The position numbers and the translations under genes were made by a program. The notes under the pieces are model-generated. The model was not told where the DNA came from. It did no database searches and worked only from the letters and a program-made list of their open reading frames with translations. Positions 56,118 to 64,000 of a stretch of 64,000 bases of DNA are shown here, one piece after another; position 1 is the stretch's first letter, and every line of letters starts with the position of its first letter. Origin of the DNA: Alitta virens (Eukaryota > Annelida > Polychaeta > Phyllodocida > Nereididae); NCBI GenBank assembly GCA_932294295.1, contig OW028579.1:32313250-32377249 (forward strand), given 5' to 3'.

Positions 56118-56236
56118 CCCAGATAGCATTCCAAATCATTTCAATGTTGGCCCGATATCAGCAATATTAATACGATGTTGTAACGACAGTGGCCTACATG
56201 GAAACGATGCTGGGCCGATTTGGAATGCTATCTGGG
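56118..56236 (+). mobile_element. P119 MITE, 119 bp
   Basis: CCCAGATAGCATTCCAAATC to GATTTGGAATGCTATCTGGG, right flank TA, left flank TT. Starts exactly 226 bp after the start of the previous copy, in the same orientation. Confidence 0.9.
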
Positions 56237-56436
56237 TAGTAAATGTCCATATTTTTCCTGTCATATTTGTTCATAAAAGGCTAGTAGCAGCAACGTATGG
56301 ACAAATATTTGGCTAATAAACTCCCAACTTTCCAATTCATAAAAAAATAAAATAAATGTCTGTACCAATAAATATCAAGTTTCCTATCTTTGCAATGATA
56401 ATGGTTCGCCATCTTGGAATCATTATCACAGCATAA

Positions 56437-56546
56437 TAAACTTTTAAATTGAATCCTTCCTTCCCAGAATTGTTTTTATCGGCTAGACAGTTGGTATTTG
56501 AAATGTTGAGGACGTTTTTGTGCTTTTTTGTGCTTCTCCGTGCCAT
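56437..56546 (-). CDS. Candidate first coding exon, basic N-terminus, unrecognised
   Basis: The ATG at 56546-56544 has A at -3 and G at +4, a strong initiation context. The frame begins MARRSTKKHKNVLNISNTNC and continues LADKNNSGKEGFNLK. A CACGTG/CCAAT promoter-like cluster lies 80-210 bp upstream on this strand. After FNLK the sequence turns AT-rich and hydrophobic, as if intron had begun, though the nearest donor (AAAA then GTTTAT) is weak. The lysine-rich start would suit a nuclear protein. I do not recognise it. Confidence 0.38.
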
Positions 56547-56623
56547 TTTTAAAAATATTCCGAAAAAGAAAAGTTGAATTTATTTTGAAGCCTCACAACT
56601 CTGTTCTATTGCTAACCCATTGT

Positions 56624-56758
56624 CACGTGGAAACCAATCAGACATCGGCATCGCAGTCACGTGACACATGACCCCTGCCTGACCTTAAGCAATGACCACG
56701 TGACTTGTCACGTGTCTTTATTACAATGATCACATGACTTGGGATCCAAGGTCACATG
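56624..56758. promoter_or_regulatory. CACGTG E-box cluster with CCAAT box
   Basis: CACGTG at 56624, 56658, 56697 and 56709, with CACATG at 56665, 56731 and 56753: seven E-boxes in 135 bp, several as GTCACGTGAC-type palindromes of the USF/MITF/TFEB class. AACCAATCA (56632-56640) supplies a CCAAT box. The candidate exon at 56546 starts just downstream on the minus strand. Confidence 0.55.
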
Positions 56759-57218
56759 GCGTGCATGATGGACATGAAAAATTAACATACATGAGATAGA
56801 CATGAATATTTCATAAATATTGTCCGTTGTGATCTATTCTTATTAAATTACGTGATTTGATATCGCTGCATTCTTGAAGAACCATAAAGAAAACTACCTG
56901 ACATTGCATTGCTGATGATTTTGTGACAGGATGTGATAAACTGAGAAATGCCATGGCTAATTTATCACACCCATTTCAGTTCACAATTAATTCATCTGCT
57001 ACTCGTTTAATTGCATTATACATTAACTTTTAGTAAAATATTTATTAAATATTGCTATTGTGTACTATTTAATTGGTTTGTTCATTGTAAATATATTTCA
57101 AATTCATGAGACAGAAAATTGTAAAAATTACATTGTATCCATTATACCAGCTAGTGTTTTCTCTGGTATATAAATATCTATAGGCCTACAATTTCCTACA
57201 TACATATTTGGCACTTAC

Positions 57219-57382
57219 TGATAGACAGATAGATAGATATACAGATAGATAGATAGATAGATAGATAGGTAGAAAGATAGACAGATAGACAGATAGATAG
57301 ATAGAGAGATAGGTAGATAGAGAAATAGGTAGAAAGATAAAAAGATTGATAGAAAGATAGATAGATAGGAAAATAGATAGAT
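57219..57382. repeat. GATA tetranucleotide array adjoining a SINE
   Basis: About 160 bp of GATA with GACA and GAAA variants, ending directly at the 3' end of the minus-strand SINE at 57383. Confidence 0.95.
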
Positions 57383-57533
57383 ATGAAAGTGCAGCCCTCT
57401 AAAGCAAGTCCCTGCCACTTACGAGGTTTGATTGATGAGGTGAGAGAGAGGAGGAGTCCACCCATGTTACACATTTACCCTATCCAAGCAACGGTTCAGT
57501 CCCGGGTCCTGGCACCACTAGACCACTCAGCTG
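57383..57533 (-). mobile_element. SINE family A, type-2 tail, body deleted
   Basis: ATGAAAGTGCAGCCCTCTAA, GAGAGAGAGGAGGAGTCCAC, then directly GGTTCAGTCCCGGGTCC and ACCACTAGACCACTCAGCTG. The middle of the body is missing compared with 59483-59770. Confidence 0.8.
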
Positions 57534-57539
57534 CCTTTT

Positions 57540-58160
57540 AAATGAATTATTTTGAAGGAAATATTTTGTATCATAACAAAAGAGGTCACTACATTGACGT
57601 TAAATTGTGCAGAATAATACTCTAGAATACCCTTTTGAGCTCACTTGTCCAGTGAGTCACTGACCAACATAACTAGATGCCTTGAGCATTGTCAACAGGA
57701 ACTGGCACAAATAAGTTCATGAAATATTCCTGACATTATGCCTCTTTGTTTATGAGGTATTTCTCTGATGTGTGACCTGTGATGGGGGAGGAGGGGGGCT
57801 ATTGATAACACAAGTCATTGTGTATGCTTGTAGCATACTGCATGTCTATTCCCTATGCCTCACTTCCTCTATATCTCTTGATTTGATGGGCCGCGGATGT
57901 AGGACTGTTGGCTCAGGATTTTGCTCAAGGAAAGCGAAAGGAGGGAGTGCTACTCGACGACTGTAGGGGGAATGAATATGAAGGATTGTTTTCAACTGAA
58001 GTGAAAAGAAGAATTTTTAATTTCTAGGCAGCAGATTTCATGGACTTGGAAACTGAACTCTAGATGACGTCATGTGAATCCAGGACTCCCATTGGCTAAG
58101 ACAGTTCCTCAGCCAATGAGAGTCCATCCCTTATTTATTAATCTCACAATTATCTTGATA
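57540..58160. other. No gene seen; CRE/CCAAT palindrome at 58065-58127
   Basis: Mostly AT-rich. A perfect CRE (TGACGTCA, 58065-58072) is followed by GGACTCCCATTGGCTAAG and its mirror CAGCCAATGAGAGTCC, an inverted repeat holding two CCAAT boxes in opposite orientation. Confidence 0.45.
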
Positions 58161-58185
58161 TCTAATGTTATTTGATCATAACTTA

Positions 58186-58282
58186 TCTTATCTGATCTTA
58201 TCTGATCTCAATTCATCTTATCTTATCTTATCTTATCTTATCTTATCTTATCTTATCTCATCTTATCTCATCTTATCTTATA
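58186..58282. repeat. CTTAT pentanucleotide array
   Basis: About 95 bp of CTTAT with CTGAT and CTCAT variants; the complement of the GATAA array at 48846. Confidence 0.95.
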
Positions 58283-58284
58283 TA

Positions 58285-59480
58285 AAAACATGCTCTCCAA
58301 TGCTGGATAATTGTCTTTACACTAAAAAAATAAAATTCAGATATGAAGAGCTGAGACTCCAGGTAATTGAAAGCAATGTTGGTTAAAATTTAGACAGGAA
58401 TTCTCCCGCAGAATTCGCCTCCCGCAATGGAGAGTCAAAATCGTAGAACATTATGGGAGATAGCAAACTACTGAATGCGTGTCTGTCTGAAAGTGTGTCT
58501 CTGATGCATCCAAACCCCTCACCTTCATATCAATGAAATAACATTCAACTGCATTCAGTTGCATTGCATGAGGAGGCCCATTATGCGTCATTTTATGACT
58601 ATGTCCATCAGGACAATTTCAGAGCGGGAAGCAGTCTTTCTATCAATTACAGGAGCATTTCTAGATGAAAGCTCATGAGGGAGGGGGAAACATATCAAAG
58701 AGCACTTGATTTCACGACAACCCAAATTAACTTATTATCGCCCATGTTGTGACAGTGTGAAAACACGAAATGATGCCTACCAAATTGCAAGCTACATGAT
58801 ATGTAGGCTTGTATAATATGTTATCTGCCAGAGACAGAAGGAGCGGAAAGCTTGGATTATATGCTGTCAACACCGTTGAATTGTCTGATGACGCTTTGTA
58901 CAAATTCCGCTAGGGGCGGTCGTGGCTGTATTGCTGTACAGTGGCGTCCTCTGGTGCAAAGAAACCGTAGCATAGCGCGTTTTGCGTATAGCATGTCGGT
59001 GTTGTTTAACGATTTGAAATCCTTGACAGTTAGCGCTGAATTGGCAAGTACAACTATTTTAATGCATTAGAACTTGTATATATTTTTAAAATTAAAGATT
59101 TAGTGAAAGCCGATTGTTTTACAGCAAACAAAGATTTTACAGCAAAGAAAGATTTGCGGCAGTTCCATAGAAATCACGTGACTGAAAGAGTTTGTGACGC
59201 TCCGAAATTTCTCATAGACTAACCAACATTCAACCTCAATGATTCAAAAACAGATTTACACACACAATACCGGAAGGAGCGTTATAATGTGAGGTAGATA
59301 CATAGATCATGGAGACAAGAGTAGTCTCAATGAACAGATGAGATAAACTTTATTTCGGAGTTTATATAGGTTGTATGAGGTCAATATAAGATGAAAAAGA
59401 CAAATATATTACAGTATACTGTTATAGGTTAGTCTTAACATACAACAAAATTGCCCAGTGCCTCTTAAAGGTATACAGTA
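58285..59480. other. No gene called; CpG-richer patch at 58890-59050
   Basis: The patch contains CCGCTAGGGGCGG and GCATAGCGCGTTTTGCG. The 72-codon frame over it (58852-59070) begins at TTG and shows no domain. A CACGTG lies near 59176. Confidence 0.35.
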
Positions 59481-59482
59481 TA

Positions 59483-59770
59483 TAGATATGGAAAGTGCAG
59501 CCCTCTAAGGCAAGTTCTTGCTGCTATCAAGGGTTGATTGATGAGGTGAGAGAGAGGAGGAGTCCACCCACGTTACACATTTACCCCATGGGTGGGATCT
59601 TTTAGTTGCTTCAGCACAGACACTGAGTACAAGGGACCACCAATTTAACGCCTCATCCGAACGACATCCAGCTCGGATGTTGCTCATGAAGGGTGCCCGA
59701 ACCCGGGATTGAACCCGGGTCCTTCAGAGGAGCAGGCTAGCGTTTTACCACTAGACCACCCAGCTGCTGG
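59483..59770 (-). mobile_element. SINE family A, type-2 tail, full length with intact pol III boxes
   Basis: On the minus strand: head CTGGGTGGTCTAGTGGTAAA (A box TGGTCTAGTGG), a perfect T-arm ACCCGGGTTCAATCCCGGGT containing the B box GGTTCAATCCC, body TTGTACTCAGTGTCTGTGCT, AAATGTGTAACGTGGGTGGA, and the type-2 tail ending GGGCTGCACTTTCCATATCT. It is the best reference copy in the window. Confidence 0.88.
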
Positions 59771-59860
59771 GTGGCCCCTCGGCAGCGATGACCTGATAAT
59801 TTTAGAGGGGTCACCCTAGACTAGTGGACAAATTATTTCTGATTATAATATTTGTGAACA
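59765..59860 (+). mobile_element. Repeat family F head, head-to-head with SINE A
   Basis: CTGGGTGGCCCCTCGGCAGC, then TTTTAGAGGGGTCACCC, matches the 5' part of the copies at 1965 and 60183. The junction CCACCCAGCTGCTGGGTGG is a palindrome because both elements begin with the same GCTGGGTGG word. Confidence 0.6.
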
Positions 59861-60182
59861 CATCTAATCAACACAAGAATCAATAAGATTTCTAATTACT
59901 GCAGAACAACACTGAGTATCAAATACAGAACATATATAAATAGTAAGCTAGTACTCTCATATTTAGAAAACCCCAACTGTAATTTAAAGATATTGTGGTA
60001 AGCAGTGTTCAAAGATCAAACAGATGCCCTTTTATAGTTCCACCATAGATGAGAATTAGAATTTGCATAATAGAATGTTTCCCAAGGCATACAGCTGGCG
60101 TCTCTGTCGGACTATATTGCTATCACAGGTGAGATCAACCAGATCAGACTTAATTATGTGTATTTTATCGAATGTTGTACAA

Positions 60183-60325
60183 CAGATCAGATTCAAATTA
60201 ATTTATTTTTGCCCACTACCGTTGCAAAAACATGTGAACAAATACAAAGATCTTCATTAGATAAAATATTGAGCAAGGTGACTCCTCTAAAATGATCATG
60301 TCATCGCTGCCGAGGGGGAACATTT
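60183..60325 (-). mobile_element. Repeat family F copy
   Basis: Plus-strand text CAGATTCAAATTAATTTATT, TGAGCAAGGTGACTCCTCTA and ATCATGTCATCGCTGCCGAG aligns with 1980-2110 in the same order. Confidence 0.7.
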
Positions 60326-60409
60326 TGTAAAAGTTTAGAAGAGGCAGACTATGTACGTCCAATTTTTCAAATTCTGTCTATGGTATGGTATTACATCATC
60401 ACTAAAAAA

Positions 60410-60450
60410 TCTATGTATCTATGTATCTATCTATGTATCTATCTATTGTT
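60410..60450. repeat. ATCT/ATGT microsatellite
   Basis: Alternating TCTATGTATC and TCTATCTATG units. Confidence 0.85.
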
Positions 60451-61105
60451 GAACATGTCTAAAAGGAATTATCTTTATGAAAATCTGTCCTATCCTTCCT
60501 CAAATCGTCAGATGGCGCTTTAGTCTATAATGATTTCAGCTCCACCTGGAGTGTATGCGAAACAACAGTTAACGCTTCAGTTCAGTGATCATACAGACTC
60601 GTGAGTTCTCGTGCCGGGGGAATAGCCTTTCTGGTCTGATGACCAAAATGAAAGTATACTTGTTTGTTGTAACTTCGCGTTAGTGTAAAAAGATAAAAGA
60701 AATTCGAGGTATAAAAAGGAACTTAAATCTAAAAGAGAAAAAGAAAGTGAAAATTAAAACATATTATATTATATATGCGTTTCATATTTGTATCAGAAAT
60801 GAAAAAATTCACTTAGCTGTTTGCGCCTGTTTCACAAGTTTTATCGGTGAAAGTTAAATACATTTTGTTTCGTAACCTTTACAACTATTAAAATTGAATT
60901 TTTCTTATAAGTGTAAAAATGTATTTGCCCAATTAGACCTGAAATACTTCAAAATGTGAACCAATAATACCGTACAGAAGTATATATATGTTATAAGGTT
61001 TGCTTATGTAAGAAATCTAAAAATATGCACAATATGAGCTAATATGACTCTTTGTCTCATGCTGCTGTTTTTGTGAAAAGGAGCGCGACTTGAAATAAAA
61101 ATAAA

Positions 61106-61108
<3 letters not shown>
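60451..61108. other. No gene seen
   Basis: AT-rich. It ends GACTTGAAATAAAAATAAAA, an AATAAA-rich stretch leading straight into the TATC array, as at other retroelement 3' ends in the window. Confidence 0.4.
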
Positions 61109-61159
<51 letters not shown>

Positions 61160-61376
61160 TATCTATCTATCCATCCATCTATCTATCTATCCATCCATCC
61201 ATCTATCCATCTATCCACCTATCCATCTATCCATCTATCTATATATCTATCTCTGTCTCTCTCTCTCCATCTATCTATATATCTATCCATCTATTCATCT
61301 GTCTATCTATCTCTATCTCTGGCTCTCTATCTACCTATCTATCTATCTATCTACCTATCTACCTATCTATCTATCA
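61109..61376. repeat. TATC tetranucleotide array, ~268 bp
   Basis: Pure TATC for about 60 bp, then mixed with CATC, CTAC and CTCT units. Confidence 0.95.
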
Positions 61377-62335
61377 GGATTAACTCACAGGTCAATGTCA
61401 CGAACTGTGTAACGTCTTAAATTTCACGCTCTGCTGCACACCCGTCAGCCACACCAGCTCCACGTGCTGGAACACTCTCTCCTGATTGGTCGGAATATTC
61501 CTACTTTGAAGTAAATTCCGGGAAGTTCGCCTCCCCAGAAAATCTACGCAGGCCATGGAGTGAAGTTTTGGTTTGCACACAGGTAAGAGGAAATTATTCA
61601 ATTCAATAGATATAATACAAGTTTGTAAAAAAAAAAAAAAACAATATCAAAAACATTGAAAAAAGAAAATTGCTTTAAAAGCCTTTTTTAATCACGCTTG
61701 CTTTCATTAATTTTGAGTTAATATTTTACCTGTATTCTCACATAGTCAATTTATTTACATAAATCAAAATGTAAATCTTCTATTAAACTTGTATCATATT
61801 TAGTATTTATTTAGAAAAATAGAACAGTTTATATAATAAAATATTATTATATAGATTTAGGGGTTGATAAATGGAATACTTATAGCTTAGCCTTCTTTTT
61901 AGAATACTGTCAGAGACATCACTCTTGAAGAGACTTTCTTGCATTGCAATATTGCCTCTATTTCTTTCATTTATTTGTGATCAATTTAATCCAGTCACTT
62001 TTTAAATAAACACCATGAGTTTATAAAACACAATATGGAAAAAGCTTTAGAATGGTCCACTTAAATCTGCATGTTTGCGCAGGGAATTAGATTTCGAATA
62101 TCCAGAAAAAGAAACTGAAACTACTTTATTCAATTAGTATTTTAAAAATCCTTTATAAAAACCTGCTTCACACACATTCAGCTAGATCAGTTTTCAGTGA
62201 TACGTTTTTTTTGTCTTTTATTAGTTTATTTGTTTGAATATCACCTATCTTATGCTTGGCGACAAGCAGGAAGTTTTTTTTTGGTAATAATAGGATTGCA
62301 CAATGTTGGGTCCACAACTGTGTTTAATGTATATA
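61377..62335. other. AT-rich tract, no gene seen
   Basis: A GC-richer patch at 61400-61560 has no useful frame. The rest is AT-rich with a poly-A run at 61627-61640. Confidence 0.4.
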
Positions 62336-62339
62336 CCAC

Positions 62340-62412
62340 ACGGGTTGGTCTTTTACTTGCCAGGGCATGGGTATCGAGTTCAAAGCACAACCAATATAAC
62401 TTCGTCTGGGAA
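62340..62412 (-). mobile_element. SINE family A body fragment
   Basis: GGTCTTTTACTTGCCAGGGC, ATGGGTATCGAGTTCAAAGC and ACAACCAAT correspond to the minus-strand body at 22729-22790 in diverged form. It lies head-to-head with the next entry. Confidence 0.6.
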
Positions 62413-62424
62413 CCACTGTACAAG

Positions 62425-62612
62425 CAGTTGGGTGGCCTAGTGGTAAAGCCATCAATTGGTTGTGCCTTGTACTTGGTGTCTATGTTGAGGCAATTAAAAT
62501 ACCCCACCCATGTAACATGATGTTAATTCTAAGCTTGTCATCCCATCATTGCGCCTGCCAGTGACGAGTAATTAATATAAGCTGAATAAACACCAGACCC
62601 AGACAATGCATC
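62425..62612 (+). mobile_element. SINE family A, type-1 tail, B box lost
   Basis: CAGTTGGGTGGCCTAGTGGT (A box), then directly the body CCTTGTACTTGGTGTCTATG and a degraded type-1 tail. The B-box part is deleted. Confidence 0.75.
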
Positions 62613-62764
62613 ACAATGCATCACTAAGCTAGTGCACATCCATCCCCCACAGTATGCTTATGTCTTTTATTGTTTATGTAATGTACTAACCGTATTGAAC
62701 TACTACATACTATGTACAAATAAAATGTCTTAAATCTTAAATCCCATCAGAGATTGGGCTCTTT

Positions 62765-62850
62765 TTGATTGCTGGGTTGGAATTCAAATCCATGACCCCA
62801 AAGAATACTGACAAACTCCTCAACCACTTGACTACTGAATTGTCAATTCT
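62765..62850 (-). mobile_element. tRNA-derived SINE head
   Basis: The minus strand reads TAGTCAAGTGGTTGAGGAGT (A box), then CATGGATTTGAATTCCAACC (B-box-like). The tail is unassigned. Confidence 0.45.
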
Positions 62851-62918
62851 GCGGTTGAATTCTGTCGGAGTAAAAGTATGGTCTGAATGCGAGTAAAGCA
62901 TATTTCCAATGTAGAGGT

Positions 62919-62941
62919 TATATATATATATATATATATAA
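62919..62941. repeat. TA dinucleotide run
   Basis: About eleven TA units. Confidence 0.95.
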
Positions 62942-63067
62942 ATATGGTTATTAATACACTTCTACTTGAAGTAAAAGGTATATTATATTAAATGAATATC
63001 AGTTTGTATAGCTAATTACAATAATATAAAATAAAAAGAAACATAGGAGTCATTTTGAACAGAGCAA

Positions 63068-63422
63068 GTCCATTAAATTATTTTGCTCCTCATCATTAAG
63101 CAAGTCACACATATTGTCCTTCATTTCTTTAATTACTTGTATGATGCTAGTATCCTCATCAGTCAAATGGTAGAGAGTATTGCGAAATGTTTTGATATTC
63201 ATCACTCAGCTTTTGGGATATCAAGTACAGATTACCTGCTGTAATGCTTGTAGGTGATGATACAACATGTTTGGCCAGAAATTTTATTTTAGCATTGTCA
63301 CTCATTTGCATCGCTCGTAACATGCCCACGAATCTAGTAAAAACTTGTTCCAATACACGGGGAGCATTATCCGAGTCATGTAACTTATTTTGCATTTCCA
63401 AATTGTAATCAGGGGTAACCAA
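63068..63422 (-). pseudogene. Coding-like sequence split by a frameshift, unrecognised
   Basis: On the minus strand an 87-codon frame (63422-63159) reads VTPDYNLEMQNKLHDSDNAP, RVLEQVFTRFVGMLRAMQMS, DNAKIKFLAKHVVSSPTSIT and AGNLYLISQKLSDEYQN before a TGA. In another frame, overlapping its end, the text TFRNTLYHLTDEDTSIIQVI, KEMKDNMCDLLNDEEQNNLM continues to TGA at about 63068. Both parts are acidic, leucine- and asparagine-rich and look like one alpha-helical protein broken by a small indel. There is no ATG at the start and no clear promoter. It could be a decayed host gene, an exon pair, or part of a transposon-encoded protein. Confidence 0.42.
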
Positions 63423-63768
63423 ATGGCCTCAATATCGAAGGGGCCTTAACATTGGAAGGTCTTAATTGCAGATGTCCAATGTATATTTAAATATTTGCCA
63501 GACATATACTATTTCCTTCAGTTATTGAATTCATGCAGTTATCAGCAAAACTGCAGATATGTTATTATTAAGGCATTAGTTCTTACCTACATGTTCAGTT
63601 AAACATGAATACATAATACTCTGATTGGCAACAAATACTGCACTCTCCCTTTCAAGTGGTTAAACAATTTATGTATGTATACAAAAGGTACAGCCATGAT
63701 TGCCTACATGGCCTTGAGTATACATATAGTTGAATTATTGTATTCATGACGTATTATGAGATTGATAT
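63423..63768. other. No gene seen
   Basis: AT-rich sequence without recognisable repeat or frame. Confidence 0.4.
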
Positions 63769-63826
63769 GTACATTGTACTTGGTGTCTATGTTGAGGCAA
63801 TTAAAATACCCCCACCCAAGGGGATA
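63769..63826 (+). mobile_element. SINE family A body fragment
   Basis: TTGTACTTGGTGTCTATGTT, GAGGCAATTAAAATACCC and CCACCCAAGGGGATA match 62464-62510. Confidence 0.6.
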
Positions 63827-63870
63827 TAATGATAGTCTCATTAAGTTATTTTTCTTTGTGATTAATTCAA

Positions 63871-63892
63871 ATATATATATATATATATATAT
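63871..63892. repeat. AT dinucleotide run
   Basis: About eleven AT units. Confidence 0.95.
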
Positions 63893-64000
63893 TTGATCAA
63901 TAATAAAATGTGAGGCAGATAAAGTGGTAAGATGTTCATATGTAAATAAAAATATAGATGAAAACTACTTCAGTACTGTAACATAGTTAGTAATTCTATT

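Noticed and set aside
62197..62520. 107-codon (+) and 85-codon (-) frames
   Set aside because: They cover two oppositely oriented SINE A pieces.

Overview
The window looks like gene-poor, AT-rich nuclear DNA from an invertebrate animal. There are no bacterial-style operons or ribosome binding sites, no rRNA genes, no intact tRNA genes and no CRISPR array. What it does contain is hundreds of bases of tetra- and pentanucleotide microsatellite, several families of tRNA-derived SINEs with recognisable A and B boxes, palindromic MITEs, and short isolated reading frames flanked by eukaryotic splice signals. The palindrome TAGGCCTA occurs ten times, far more than base composition predicts. From memory it is common in sea urchin and related deuterostome DNA, so I lean towards an echinoderm or hemichordate, but nothing here proves that.

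Genes. The best-supported coding sequence is a first exon on the minus strand (26762 to 26577). It has an ATG, a signal peptide, 62 codons and a consensus splice donor, and lies in a CpG-richer island with a possible divergent plus-strand first exon at 27366-27398. I do not recognise the protein. Weaker splice-flanked or coding-like segments are listed at 2778-2853 (-), 12625-12760 (-), 21441-21682 (+), 28091-28200 (+), 37214-37285 (+), 41636-41765 (-), 45215-45421 (-), 50941-51392 (strand ambiguous), 55490-55640 (-), 56437-56546 (-) and 63068-63422 (-, broken by a frameshift). Most of the window is therefore intron or intergenic DNA. Nearly all other open frames are chance or translated repeats.

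Regulatory-looking islands stand out from the AT-rich background: a nuclear-receptor half-site cluster (1558-1609), ETS/NRF1 promoter-like sequence (10170-10206), the exon-1 island (26560-27145), a CRE cluster with two perfect TGACGTCA sites 21 bp apart (35746-36105), an E2F/YY1 island (54489-54739) and a CACGTG/CCAAT cluster just upstream of a strong-Kozak ATG (56624-56758).

Mobile elements by region. 0-30 kb: SINE families A, B, C, D and F, many microsatellites, and minisatellites of 13, 15, 22, 44 and 53 bp. 30-45 kb: inverted ends of a possible DNA transposon 3.2 kb apart, a nested hairpin at 33.9 kb, and 119-bp TA-flanked palindromic MITEs (seven copies in the window). 45-51 kb: two diverged copies of a repeat whose internal hairpins changed in concert, a 60-bp-arm palindrome between them, and a 528-bp TTAA-flanked piggyBac-like non-autonomous element. 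52-64 kb: long GATA/TATC arrays, several of them attached to SINE 3' ends, more MITEs, and a full-length SINE with an intact pol III promoter joined head-to-head to another element.
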